NCBI GenBank assembly: GCA_049999805.1
Contig: JBNGIO010006303.1
Span: 139,775-203,774 of the forward strand
From: Folioceros fuciformis
Lineage: Eukaryota; Anthocerotophyta; Anthocerotopsida; Anthocerotales
DNA: 64,000 bases
Direction of reading: 5' to 3'
Below, one piece after another: positions 53,453-64,000 of the stretch (position 1 is its first letter; each line of letters starts with the position of its first letter). The translations under genes were made by a program, and so were the position numbers. The notes beneath the pieces are model-generated. The model did no database searches and was not told where the DNA came from. It saw only the letters and a program-made list of their open reading frames with translations.

Positions 53453-56400
53453 ATGGCATCCTCAGAAAATGTCATGTTCAATATCGAGAAGTTAGATGGT
53501 ACTAACTTCCCGTTCTGGAAAGAACAAGTGTATAATGTTCTAGTACAAAAGAAGCAGATCAAGCTCATAAAGCTGCTAGGAGTGAAACCCGTTAGCATGA
53601 CTCAAGATGAGTGGCAGGACCTAGATGAGCTTGCTAGGTCTACCATCATGCTAACATTGTCGAAGTCGGTCTACTTCAACGTGAAACTAGCTAACGTCCA
53701 CAAGGTACGAGCTATGGCAAAAGTTGTGTGACTTGTACGAGAAGCAAAGTGCGGCTTCTTAGGTGTATTGGTTGAAACGACTGGTGGACTTGAAGATGAA
53801 GGAAGGGACGAGGATGTCTGATCATCTGAATGAGTTTAATGCCATTTTCAGCCAGCTCTCATCTCAAGGTATCTCGTTCCCAGATTCCAAGAGAGGTATG
53901 TTTCTGTTGCTCACATTACTAGAGAGCTGAGACACCTTTCGTACAGCTTTGAGTAATTCCGCTCCTGCCAATGGTCTTACTGTTGTAAATGTAGAAGGTA
54001 GCTTGATAACAAAGGAGATGAACAGGAAGAATATGGAACCTTCGAAAGGTTCCAATGCCCTCATGGTGAGAGGAAGGTCCACTTCAAAGGGGAAGGACAA
54101 GGAGTGAAGTCGTTCCCGTAGTAAGTCTCGTAGTCGTAACAATGTTGAGTGTTACCATTGTCACAAGAAGGGACACATCAGAAGGGACTGCGAGAAGTTC
54201 AAGAAGGACAAAGGCAAAGAGAAGAAGCAGAGCGACAACAAGGCAAGTCTGAGTGTCAAGTGTGACGAGGTGAACTCTGTTGATGATGGAGATGTTCTTA
54301 CTTCTTCTTCCTTTGATTCTGCACAACTAACAGCCGTAGAGAGTCACTTATTCTCTAATTGGATAATTGACTTTGGAGCATCTTTCCATGTTACTCCGCA
54401 TAGGGAGTGGTTTAGCACATATGATGCTACCAGGAAAGGATGTGTTCGGCTTGGAAATAACTACGCATGCGAGATTGCAGGCGTTGGTGATGTGTAGCTG
54501 AAGTTCGACAATGGATCTTCATTCGTACTGAAGGATGTTAGGCATGTTCCGAAGTTGACCAAAAGCATGATTAGCGCAGGGCAGTTGGATGACGCTGGCT
54601 ACCACTGTTTGTTTGGAGATCGTTCTTGGAAGATCTCCAAAGGTTCTCTTGTGTTAGCTCGTGGATCGAAGTGTAGCACTTTGTACTCACTTCAGGTAAC
54701 CACTGTCCAGGATCATGTGATTTGTGTAACGGAACAGCCAAGTGTTTCCTTGTGGCGTAGTCGGTTAGGACATATGTCTCAAAAGGGACTGAAGATCCTA
54801 TCTCGTTTTGGTTACGTCCCTGCTTTTGACTTCTCCGATTTCTCCGTGTGTGAGCACTGTTTGTATGGGAAATAGACGAAGTCACCACATGGAGCAAGAG
54901 GTAAACACAGAAGTAAACCTCTTGAGTTGGTTCACAGTAACGTTTGTGGACTTATGCCCACAGTATCGTTAGGCGGTGCATCCTATTTTGTCACTTTCAT
55001 TGATGACTTCTCGTGCAAGGTGTGGGTTTATCCTTTGAGGAAACAGGATGATGTTCTGACAGTGTTTTAGAAATTCGTCACACTTGTGGAGAATCAGTCT
55101 GGCCTTCGGCTAAAGTGTCTGAGGACAGACAATGGGGGAGAGTATGTCTCGATGGCTTTCCAGTCATTCTGTGATTCCAAGGGAATCAAGAGAGAACTGA
55201 CTGCGCCGTATACTCCTCCCGAGAATGGTGTGGCCGAACGGATGAACAGGATCATCCAGGAGAAGATGCGTAGTTTGTTGTCAAACTTTGGATTGCCTAA
55301 CGGATTTTGGGGAGAAGCAGTGGTTATTGTGGTGCATCTTGTTAACAGATCTCCTAATAGGATTGTGGATAAGCAAGTTCCAGAAGAGATGTGGTCTGGG
55401 AAGAAGCCGTCTTACAAGCATCTACAAGTGTTTGGCTGTGAGGCATACTACCATGTTCTGAAGGAGTTTTAGGACAAGTTGGCTCCTAAGTCAAGAAAAT
55501 GTATTTTTCTTGGCTATGGTGAATTTGGTGAGATGGGATACTGTCTGTGGGATCTAGAGGCCAAGAGGATGGTTCGCAGCAATGATGTGTTCTTCAATGA
55601 GACCAAGATGCACAAGAAGCCTACTCCAACAGTGGAGGTGCGACGAGTGGTCTTTCAAGAAGATGGATTTAACCGTCTCGCACAGGTTGAACGTTGTGAT
55701 GTGCAGGAATAAGTGCCTCCACTTGTACAAGAGGAGAAAGTGCAACCAGCTCTGGTCGAGGCGCTAGTGCTTCGTAGGTCAGGAAGGATCTCACGTCCTC
55801 CTGACAGGTATGTTGCATCTCTTGATTATGTCATGCTGACGGATTGTGGGGAGCCCTGTTATTACCAAGAGGCCATGTCAGTGACTGACAAGGACAAGTG
55901 GGAGAAGGCGATGCAGTCGCAGATGGATTCGCTCCACAAGAACCAAACTTGAGAGTTGGTTCCGTTGCCTAAGGGCAAGAAGGCGTTGCCATGCAAATGG
56001 GTGTATAAGATGAAGGACATACCCCATTATGGCAAACCCAAGTGTAAGACACAATTGGTTGCTAAAGGTTTTAAGCAACAGCAAGGTATTGACTTTGATG
56101 AGATTTTCTCGCCAGTTGTCAAAATGACCACCTTGCGATGTGTCCTTGGTCTGGTTGCGAGGCACGACATGGAACTTATCCAGATGGATGTGAAGTCAGC
56201 ATTTCTGCATGGTGATCTCCAGGAAGAGGTATACATGCAGCAATCAGAGGGTTTCATTGAGAAGGGCAAAGAAAGTCTAGTGTGCAGGTTAAAGAAGAGC
56301 CTTTATGGTTTGAAGCAGGCACCCAGGGAGTGGTATTTCAAATTCCACTCGTTTACGCTTTCTCAAGGCTACAAACGTAGCGATGAGGATCATTGCCTCT

Positions 56401-57404
56401 ATACGAAGCAAGCTAAGGATGGAAGCTTGCTCATTCTAGTTCTATATGAGGATGATATGCTAATTGCTGGGCGTAACAGTGATGAGATTTCAGCGTTGAA
56501 GTCAAAGTTGAATGGTCGCTTTAACATGACAGACTTGGGAGAGGCAAGCCATATTCTTGGCATGCGTATTCGTCGAGACAGACAGAAGCATTTGCTTTAC
56601 TTGTCTCAGAATGAATACATTAACAAGATGCTTCAACGTTTCAATATGGAGAAGGGGAAGGTATTGAGTACTTCGTTGCCTCCATATGTAAAGCTTTCGA
56701 GCAAAGATTGCCCAAGCTCTGCGGAAGACAAAGCTGAAATGGAGAAGGTTCCATACTCATCAGCTGTGGGGAGTTTGATGTATGCAATGATTGCCACGCG
56801 TCCTGACATTGCGTTTGCAATGGGAGTGGTTAGCAGGTTTATGTCAAACCCTGGCAGCAAGCATTGGGAGGCAGTGAAAGGAGTTATGAGGTACTTGAAT
56901 GGTACAAAAGCTTTGTGCATATGTTTTGGTAGTGAAGATGCATCTGTCGTGGGATATATGGATGCTGATTATGTAGGGGATATGGACAAAAGGAGGTCCA
57001 CATCCGGTTATGTCTTCATGTGCACCGGAGGGACAGTCTCATGGCAATCGCGTTTGCAATCGTGCATAACGCTATCTACCACAAAGGCCGAGTATGTTGC
57101 AGCGACTGAGGCATGCAAGGAAGCCATGTGGCTTGCTCGTTTAGTGGGAGATTTGAGGATCAAGGTTGAGCTGCCAGTGTTGCATTGTGATAGCCAGAGT
57201 GCTATCCAATTGGCGAAGAATCCAGTGTTTCATGCGAAGACCAAACATGTGGAAGTGAAGTATCACTTCATTCGAGAGGTGTTGGAAGACAAGAGGGTAC
57301 AACTTGTCAAAGTTCACACCAGTCAGAATCCTACAGATGTTCTTACCAAGGGGCTCTCTTCGGAGCAATTCGCACAAGCTCGGACACTCATGGGCATGAG
57401 GTAG
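53453..57404 (+). pseudogene. Copia A gag-pol with nonsense codons
   Basis: Gag starts at ATG 53453 (NIEKLDGTNFPFWKEQV), shifts frame near 53705, and has further stops near 53759, 53927 and 54106. The CCHC knuckle (CYHCHKKGHIRRDC) is intact near 54152-54193. The protease site reads IIDFGASFHVT, with Ser of DSG replaced by Phe. Further stops occur near 54496, 54873, 55069, 55470, 55710 and 55950. Integrase shows TDNGGEYVSMAF and PPENGVAERMNR. Reverse transcriptase and RNase H are open from 55956 to 57404, but the catalytic box is YEDD (56445-56456) instead of YVDD. Confidence 0.92.
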
Positions 57405-57435
57405 ACCACTCTCCTATGAAGGTAAATTGGCCTTT

Positions 57436-57446
57436 AAGGGGGAGGT
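57436..57446 (+). promoter_or_regulatory. Polypurine tract of copia A
   Basis: aagggggaggt immediately before the 3' LTR. Confidence 0.85.
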
Positions 57447-57741
57447 TGTAGGGTTATTAAAGCCCAATGTGCTTAGACTAATGTGTTTAGTCTAAGATTA
57501 GTGTCTGGTTAAGTATCATTAGCTTAGATTAGCTTAAGCTAATCTATAGGAAGCTTCTTGCACAGCTTGCTTCCTATGCGCTTCTTGTGAAGCTTCCCAG
57601 AGAGCTCTTCTAGAGGGTATAAATACCCCCTTAAGCACCCTTGCATATTGAGATCTTTTATGAGAGTGTGACCTCTCTTTCTCCTCTCCTCCTTGCCTCC
57701 TCTTCTCCTCTCCTTCACTATGCTCCTCTAGCGATCCTTCA
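57447..57741 (+). repeat. Copia A 3' LTR
   Basis: 295 bp, same ends as the 5' LTR; TATAAATA at 57618-57625. Confidence 0.95.
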
Positions 57742-58794
57742 GTTTTGCCTCTGTTCTCCAATCCTCTCAGGATATACATGAATGTGGAGCCCTTTAAACC
57801 CCAGTTTGACAATCATTTTCATAATGCCACCCATCATGTTTTTGAACCTTTGTACATGGACAAAGCTCATTAGGTACCTTGCAACTCATTGTAGGCAATT
57901 TCAATGTCCATTCCTAATTGATACTCTTTGCGGCATATGCTTCTCTACTCACATTCCACTCATTTCGTGCATGCCATTTTGCAAGTCTATTAGCATTGCA
58001 TTGTCCCTTGCTTGTTCCAAAAATGCAAGTATCAATCTTCTCCTCCCTTGTCGGATGATTGGGTTCTAAGCATGCTTAGAACCCAAGTTTAGGGTAATCT
58101 TTCCAACCTATTGGTAATGTTTCCAACCTGTTGTTTTTGATCTCCAAAAACATTCCTTGGCTCTTGGCATGCAGCCCCTTGCAATCAAGGAAGGGCAATC
58201 ATTCGTTGGTGGTGGTGTGCTTCTCTCGACTCTCTTTCTCTAGACTCTCTTGCTCTTTGGCCTGTGGTAGGGTATTCTTTCCCACCTGTTGTTCAAGCTC
58301 CCAAAAATTTCATGGGCTCTTGCCTTGTGAAGCTTTAAGCATCTTGTGGATAGTGGATAGTATGTATATTGATTCGGTTATGCCGCGGCTAAAGGGGTCC
58401 CCAACCAGCGGAAAGTAGCCTTGGAGAGCTGATTTTATTTAACAACGTCAACGTGTTCTAGAGGAAAGGCATATCTTTAAATAAAGCATATTTGAATATA
58501 ATTATAATATTAAATTTAAAGCCTTTTTATTTTAAAAATAATTATTTCAGCCGGAAATAATCCTAGACGGTGTTTTCATAGTATGACATAATAGGGTTGT
58601 GGCTTACCAGCCACAACCCTACAAAATATTTCCCGAGTGCTGTGCCTATGCACTAAATGCACAGCTCCGCAAATGGGGTCCTAAGTACGTACGATAGAAG
58701 CCCAAGATGAGGTCGGCGGAGACCTCGGGGACGTTATTGTCCAGATCCGGGGTTTAGGGGACCCTTTTGATCAGGAATGGGTTGCTGATACCAC
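57742..58794. other. Intergenic DNA right of copia A
   Basis: It begins with the target-site duplication and the rest of the 73-bp unit. No gene recognised. A short perfect hairpin lies at 58593-58620. Confidence 0.5.
58593..58620. terminator. Perfect 12-bp hairpin
   Basis: agggttgtggct, loop tacc, agccacaaccct. It lies about 175 bp beyond the ispE stop, on its 3' side, so it might sit in the ispE transcript tail. A terminator role is only a guess; a small transposon scar is an alternative. Confidence 0.3.
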
Positions 58795-60953
58795 TCATTT
58801 TCGTTCCGCGTGAGGAAGTACGCATCTGTACAGGCGAAGCACGGCTGTTACAACCGAGAAAGCAGCGAGGAGCGAGCCAAATGTCGGGTGGATGCAGAAT
58901 AGTGAAAACCTGATATGAATACTTCGCTGTACTGATCCTCGTCATACAGAAACTGAGGAGCTTCGGGGTCCCCGACGCCAACAATGGTGCTGCCACTGCA
59001 TGCCATGGCAAATGCTTGTAAAACAACTTGTCCGTCCATCTCCTGGCCAAAATGTTTGGTGAGCATTTCTGCTTACCTTCCAGACATGAAGATGGCCTTG
59101 TACCGGCCACGACTGGCTGCAGAGATGCGGTCTTTCAAGAGTTTCAGAGACGGTAGCACCTCGAATGCGGGGGGCTCTGTGGAGTGCAGAGGTAGTTAAG
59201 TTCAGGCTTGCACTCATCGTACGTAGAATGACAGGAGGAGAAAGGTGGAATGGTGCTAACCAAGATCGTTTATGCATACCCTTTGAGATATGCCATTTTT
59301 TGCGATGTCGTTTAGTAGTTCCTCCGGGTCCACTGAACTTGCTCTCTCTAACGTGAATTTCTGCAGACGTTAGTAGTTAGCTTTGGGAAACAGCTTTCTG
59401 GGACTTTCTTGTGTCTTGATACGAGTGAAAGGCAGGGTGGAGCTGACCTTATACACCTCCGCAGTAGCACACTCCTCCTTGGGTTTTATCAAAACCATGG
59501 GCGTATCCAAAGGTATGGGTGGGGGGATGTCCGTAACCACCTGTCCAACATACACAGACAGATTATTCAGATACGACATTCTGCTTACAATCAGCAAAGA
59601 CCAGGAAAACGGAGCCTCACCTCGCCTCGACTGGTGCAGTAGGCTGCGCCTTTAGAGAAGAAGAAGGGGACATCGGATCCGATTTCTCCGGACCATTCTT
59701 GAAGCTCCTTCTCAGAGACGATGTTTCCGTTCAGCTGGTTTGCTGCCCACAAGGCTGTTGCAGCATTACCACTGCCACCTCCCAGCCCTGCACCTGTGGG
59801 CACCCTTTTGTCCAAATGGGTCTGCAGTACAGAAAGAGCGTTTACCCAAGCATTCCAGACATGTCGCTGCCCTACGAATTCCCAAAGGTGAGGTCACCAA
59901 AACCCCATACCCAAAAAAACTTGTTCGAGCCAGTCTTTTTCCGGTACAGATTGAAAGCCTTGATGACCTACATCGAAACACGCAAGAAAACAACGGTTAA
60001 AGGACAAAGGTGTGAGTAGGCCGAGGTCCTAAAGGAGCGGGTGCAAACACAACTCACCAGATTCTTCTCATCCAGTGGAACCCCGAAGGCGTTGGTTGTC
60101 AGGGAATCCTTGGTGGTGGAAGGAGAAATCGAAAATTTGATGATGTCACCCAAGCTGATCACCTGTCCACGAATGAACACACCGCCTCTGTAACACCTCA
60201 CTCTTCAGCTGCAACCTTCTGCTAGTCCGGAACAGGAAACGGCAGAGTACACCTACGTGGAACAAGGACGCGAGATCATGGTACCCATCCGGCCTCTTCT
60301 GCGTTATCCTCAAGAAGACGTTGATCTGCAAGAAAGACCCCCCGAGGGCTTCAGAACCGATCTACCAGAACCCGCATACCCTTGGAGAACCCAAAACCCG
60401 CAAACAGCGGACCTTGGAGGGAGAGAAGAGCGTGAGTTGATTTAATGTCCTGCTTCCCGGACCCCCAAGCTCCTCTACGAGCTGATCAAACCGTCCTTGT
60501 GCATCCACCGTAAACTGCACTACACACAAAATTTCCGAGCTGAGCTGAGCTGAGCTACCAACGAGAAAACGCGCACTACACACAAAATTCTGAACTCTGC
60601 TCAGGTCAGCTACCATCAAGGAAAGCAAAGCTGACCGTGTACACATACATCACCACACCACAACGTTCCCTCACCTCCACTTTTCTAGAAGTTGCGGGCT
60701 CCGACGCATTTGCCCTCGCTTGGCCTCTACTGGCGCTCCGCTCAATCCCCGGGCCCGGTCGAATCCTTCGCAATTCTACCAAGGAGAAACTTCTCCCCCA
60801 GCCAGCGCCTGCGCCTGCATCCACTTTAGCTCCAGGAAATGGCAACCTGGCTCTGGTGCAAATCATGCCGGTGGACGAGGAGCATTCGCTTTTGCTTCTG
60901 CTTCTGCACCTGCTCGGCGGCGTGAAGCAGAGGCGAAGAGTACTCGAAGTCAT
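58795..60953 (-). CDS. ispE: 4-(cytidine 5'-diphospho)-2-C-methyl-D-erythritol kinase
   Basis: IspE (CMK) phosphorylates CDP-methylerythritol with ATP in the plastid MEP pathway to isoprenoids. Eleven exons fit in phase: 60953-60675, 60514-60413, 60325-60257, 60162-60058, 59967-59911, 59821-59621, 59540-59448, 59360-59261, 59176-59077, 58995-58910 and 58826-58795, giving about 407 residues. Residues 1-90 are Ser/Arg-rich like a chloroplast transit peptide. SPSKINVFLRI starts the enzyme, then KRPDGYHDLASLFHV, the GHMP ATP loop PTGAGLGGGSGNAAT (about 212-226), SDVPFFFSKGAAYC, and MSGSGSTIVGVGDP (about 365). In the last exon FLTRNE is followed by an A5 run and TGA, whereas other plant enzymes continue for 15-25 residues; the sequence beyond would read on in another frame. 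This is either a small C-terminal truncation or a base-calling error. Confidence 0.92.
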
Positions 60954-62959
60954 GGTGCTCCCGATTCCCGTGACGATCACTCACTCACGCGCAGCTGACC
61001 GCAGTAGACGGGATTGCGTATCTCTAGAGGCGGTTTGGTTTGGGAATTCGATCCCGCCAGTCGCCAGTGGCACGACAGAGAAGTGAGTGTCTTGTCTGTC
61101 TGTAATTGAAAGGAATAAGCGACATCGTCCTGGTCGAGGCATCCAGGCGAGTGCCTGTGAAGAATGTCCCTCTTCCCCGTCTCTCTTATCTCGGGTGGTG
61201 GTTCACCAAGATACCGCTCAGCTCACTTTCGAGTCAAAGCACTACGCGAAGTGTAGTGGCTGGGGCAGCGGGGAAAGTGGGGCATGAGGGCTGGAATGTA
61301 TACGGGATTCGATCCCGAGACCGTCCATTCGGAGTCGGCGACCCAGACCACCCGGCCAAACAAAGTTAAACTTCACATTATAGCGTTGCGGAACCGCGTT
61401 CCTCGCACGCTCAGACAGGAGGTTCATGGAGGCAGTTGGTTGCAGGCAGGCGCCTGTACCGAACTCCAGGGCGGTACCCGCCTTCTCCAACTACCTGGTC
61501 GACTCCTCTCCCGGCTCCTCTACTCCTCGCAACGCTGCAGCGCGCCTCCAATCTTTGCCTCGCCCCCCTCGCCTGCTTCTGCTGTCGCTGTGGCTGCCGG
61601 ATACGTCTCGCAGCGCCCTCGCCCTGACACGCACACGCGGCTGCAACCCGCAGTGCATCGGAACAGCCGCAGTCACGCGAGAGGGAAGCGCGTGCGGGAA
61701 GCTGGCTGTGCCACAGCGCCAGCTTCCAGTCTCTCTCATCTTCTTGCCCGTTGCACTGTCGTCCCCCCGGCNNNNNNNNNNNNNNNNNNNNNNNNNNNNN
61801 NNNNNNNNNNNNNNNNNNNNNNNNNNNNNNNNNNNNNNNNNNNNNNNNNNNNNNNNNNNNNNNNNNNNNNNTCCCCCCGGCGCCCCCGCCCGTCCCCGAT
61901 GCTTGCTTCAATCCTGGCTGCACTTTCTTGATTCTTCGGAGAAGGGAAATGGAGACGTGCGGCAGTACGAGGCTGACGTTGGACTTCCCGGAGGCTGAGG
62001 CCGCGGCGTGGCAATGAGGAAGGCGGGGGTAGGAGCGGGAGCGGAAGGGGGAGCAGGATCAGGATCAGGATCAGGCAGAAGTGCGGAGGAAAGATCCAGG
62101 CTGATGAGAGTCTCATGGCGCAGCGGACCGTAGAGGTTCTTGGAGGAGCTGCGCGATTCCGGACCGGAGGATGTAGCTGCTGCATGTCCGGAGTTTGAGC
62201 TTGCATGCAACCAGGCCTGCGTTCTCGGGAATTTACCATCGATCTGGAGAGGAGGAAGCGAAGGCGGCCCCGGGGGATCGATCGGGCTTAGGCCTGGGAG
62301 AGAGAGTCGGGCCGGCCCAGGCCGGGACCGGGTGCATACGATTTCATCCCGTTGTGGTGGGAGGGAAAGCCAGGCAGGCCTAGAGGGGGCATCGCCAGTA
62401 TGTTCTCCAGAGGGTAAGGCTTGAGCAAATTAGGTCAGGGGAGAGGTCGGCGGATCCTGCCTAGTTAGCTAGGCTAGGCTAGGCTGCTACATTCCATTGA
62501 AAGGCTGCTGCTGCTTCTTCTTCTTGTAGTATGGATGCGGTAGTGGTCAGGCTCTGCTGCTGCTTCCGCTTCCGCTTCTGCTACTGCTACTGCTACTGAA
62601 TTGGTGCTTTGATAGGACTAGGAGTTAGAGAGGATTGTTACTAGTAGGGATGCGTCGTTGGTGGTCGTGTAGTAGTCGTGAATGCATACGGGCTACTGGG
62701 GACGTAATTGTTGATATTGTCCAATCCAGATTCCTCCGAGGTCATGACATGGTGGTGATTGCAATATGTAACTTGTGCTACTACTACTACAGTTTGGTGA
62801 TGTACAGTAACGTTGTCCGTTGGTGCAGTCGTATTAGTGTGTGGAGAGTAGTAGTAGGAGAGGTTGCAATTGGTAAGCTAGCTTCAAGTTGTAACCATGT
62901 GGATTGCCGCAGGACAGGATTGACGGGGTGGGACTGGGATGGGATTGTGAAGGAATCTG
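60954..62959. promoter_or_regulatory. Divergent 2-kb region between ispE and the RNA-binding protein gene
   Basis: GC-rich, with CTG/CTT trinucleotide runs (about 62500-62600), a caggat repeat near 62050-62075 and a ctagg repeat near 62468-62482. The frames across it are short or cross the gap, and no protein was recognised. It should hold both promoters, the RNA-binding protein 5' UTR and probably its first exon. Confidence 0.5.
61772..61871. other. Assembly gap (100 N)
   Basis: 100 unknown bases, flanked on both sides by the same tccccccggc, which suggests a collapsed or artificially opened repeat. Confidence 1.
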
Positions 62960-63742
62960 TTGGGAAGCGGGGGAGGTGGAGAAGGATACGAGGTGGTTGG
63001 GAGTAAGCGGCAGCGGCTGCTGGATCACACGGGCCCGTACCTGCCCATGAGCGCCGCGGCGGCGGCGTCGGTGGCGGGCTACGGCGGGCCGAGCATCGCG
63101 TCGGTGCTACTGGGCCACCCGCGGCCGTTCCCCGTGGTGCGCCTGCGGGGGCTGCCCTTCAACTGCATCGAGAGCGATGTGTTCGAGTTTTTCGCTGGGC
63201 TGGACGTGGTGGACGTGCTGCTGGTGCGGAAGGCGGGCCGCTTCAGCGGTGAGGCCTATGTGGTGTTCGGAGCGCCAATGCAGGTGGACTTCGCGCTGCA
63301 GAAGAACCGCCAGAACATGGGCCGCCGCTACATCGAGGTGTTCCGCAGTAAGAAGCAGGACTACTACATGGCGGTGGCGGCGGAGGTAGCGGAGCCTAAG
63401 GAGGACGACGACTTCCTCATGCCGCCCCATTCCAAGCCCGGCTCCGACAAGGATCATCTGGAGCACACGGGCGTGCTCAAGCTACGGGGCCTGCCCTTCT
63501 CCGCCTCCAAGCGCGACATTATCGACTTCTTCCGCGACTTCAACCTGGCCAACGAGAATGTGCACATTGTGGTGCACGGCGACGGCCGCGCTACCGGCGA
63601 AGCTTACGTCGAGTTTGCCGGGCCCTCCGACTCCAAGGCAGCCATGCGCAAGGATAAGATGACGCTCGGTTCCCGCTACGTCGAGCTGTTCCCTTCGTCC
63701 CGTGAAGAAGCAACCCGTGCTGCCACTAAGTCCTCCAGATGA
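62960..63742 (+). CDS. hnRNP H/F-type RNA-binding protein with two RRMs
   Basis: About 260 residues end at TGA 63740-63742. Two quasi-RRMs are present: residues 58-130 (VVRLRGLPFNCIESDVFEFF ... GRRYIEVFRSKKQDYY) and 170-245 (GVLKLRGLPFSASKRDIIDF ... GSRYVELFPS). This is the hnRNP H/F (ESRP/GRSF-like) family, nuclear RNA-binding proteins involved in splicing. The N-terminal GYEVVGSKRQR block is shared with plant members. In this frame a TGA lies at 62948 and no ATG precedes the block, so the true start is probably in an upstream exon spliced in between 62951 and 62960. The first in-frame ATG is at 63047 and would lose that conserved block. The coding part is GC-rich at third positions and has no intron. 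Confidence 0.88.
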   Translation: MGSGGGGEGYEVVGSKRQRLLDHTGPYLPMSAAAAASVAGYGGPSIASVLLGHPRPFPVVRLRGLPFNCIESDVFEFFAGLDVVDVLLVRKAGRFSGEAYVVFGAPMQVDFALQKNRQNMGRRYIEVFRSKKQDYYMAVAAEVAEPKEDDDFLMPPHSKPGSDKDHLEHTGVLKLRGLPFSASKRDIIDFFRDFNLANENVHIVVHGDGRATGEAYVEFAGPSDSKAAMRKDKMTLGSRYVELFPSSREEATRAATKSSR

Positions 63743-63955
63743 TCACAAAAGCACACTTAAACTTCTTTTTTTTCTTTTAACCAACAAATCACTCAAGGCT
63801 TGGCACCCTGCCTCCCCGCACGCCTTTACCTTACCTGTAATTTCCGCTGGGTTAGGCTCGCTTCCAGGGATGGGGCCTGATATGCTGTAGGATAGGCTAA
63901 CTTGCCGACGTTTATTGTAAAAGTTTGCAACCAATTATATATCTACGTACTACAA

Positions 63956-63961
63956 AATAAA
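63956..63961 (+). promoter_or_regulatory. Possible polyadenylation signal
   Basis: AATAAA about 215 bp after the RNA-binding protein stop. Confidence 0.4.
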
Positions 63962-64000
63962 GTTCTGAACTACGTACTGTACGTTTGTACCTGCTGGCAA

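Larger units (their letters stand above)
52649..57741 (+). mobile_element. Ty1/copia family A, full length, decayed
   Basis: 5093 bp with 295-bp LTRs (TG...CA ends), primer-binding site, gag-pol remnant, polypurine tract and a GTTTT target-site duplication at 52644-52648 and 57742-57746. By eye the two LTRs differ at about 15 positions. It is the same family as the fragments at 255-1687. Confidence 0.95.

Noticed and set aside
61300-61325. Second T-arm-like gggattcgatcccg
   Set aside because: An isolated hairpin without the rest of a tRNA.
61284-61931. 215-codon plus frame in the ispE/RNA-binding protein spacer
   Set aside because: It crosses a gap, competes with other GC-rich frames on both strands, and shows no domain.

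Overview
The window looks like nuclear DNA of a land plant. Evidence: plant-type telomere motifs (TTTAGGG), DUF247 coding sequence, a plastid-pathway IspE gene with a leader, a KOBITO1/ELD1-like gene, a plant CUE/coiled-coil gene, and many Ty1/copia retrotransposons. Introns in the host genes are very short (40-140 bp) and have clean GT/AG borders, which fits a compact lycophyte genome such as Selaginella. The species assignment is inference. Eight runs of N (10-400 bases) mark assembly gaps.

Layout. 1-11970 is a pile of broken retroelements: a truncated copia (family A) with two head-to-tail LTR pieces, a nearly complete copia (family B), a third copia gag/protease remnant (C), a 1.8 kb 29-bp minisatellite and the 3' end of a LINE. 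12000-16300 holds a decayed DUF247 gene. 16300-23660 holds two copia remnants facing each other (F, +; E, -) and a 1.35 kb segment between 110-bp direct repeats. 23880-25390 is an aspartic protease pseudogene and 25780-27290 an 81-bp satellite. 27800-40140 is a gene island: a C1orf74/DUF4504-like gene (-), a CaMK-type kinase (+), a TAF1A-like gene (+) and a CUE/coiled-coil gene (+). 41200-46100 is AT-rich, with an intronless KOBITO1-like glycosyltransferase gene behind a 92-bp tandem array. 46101-52285 is copia D (-) and 52649-57741 copia A (+), each delimited by LTRs and 5-bp target-site duplications. 58795-63742 is a second gene island with ispE (-) and an hnRNP H/F-type RNA-binding protein gene (+), divergent across about 2 kb.

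Main novelty: copia elements B and D are diverged from each other, yet each carries, between the pol stop and the 3' LTR and on the antisense strand, a small two-exon gene. The intron position and phase (phase 1) and the peptide motifs (LPYCLDKFVYAGCEFT-like; EPW-x-x-CT-x-x-MP-x-R-x-F) are conserved. Both also carry an extra reading frame upstream of gag with a shared ATC-x-x-C motif. I know of no description of this combination, but I could not search for one.

Host genes were assembled exon by exon by reading splice borders and phases by eye. No transcript evidence was available.
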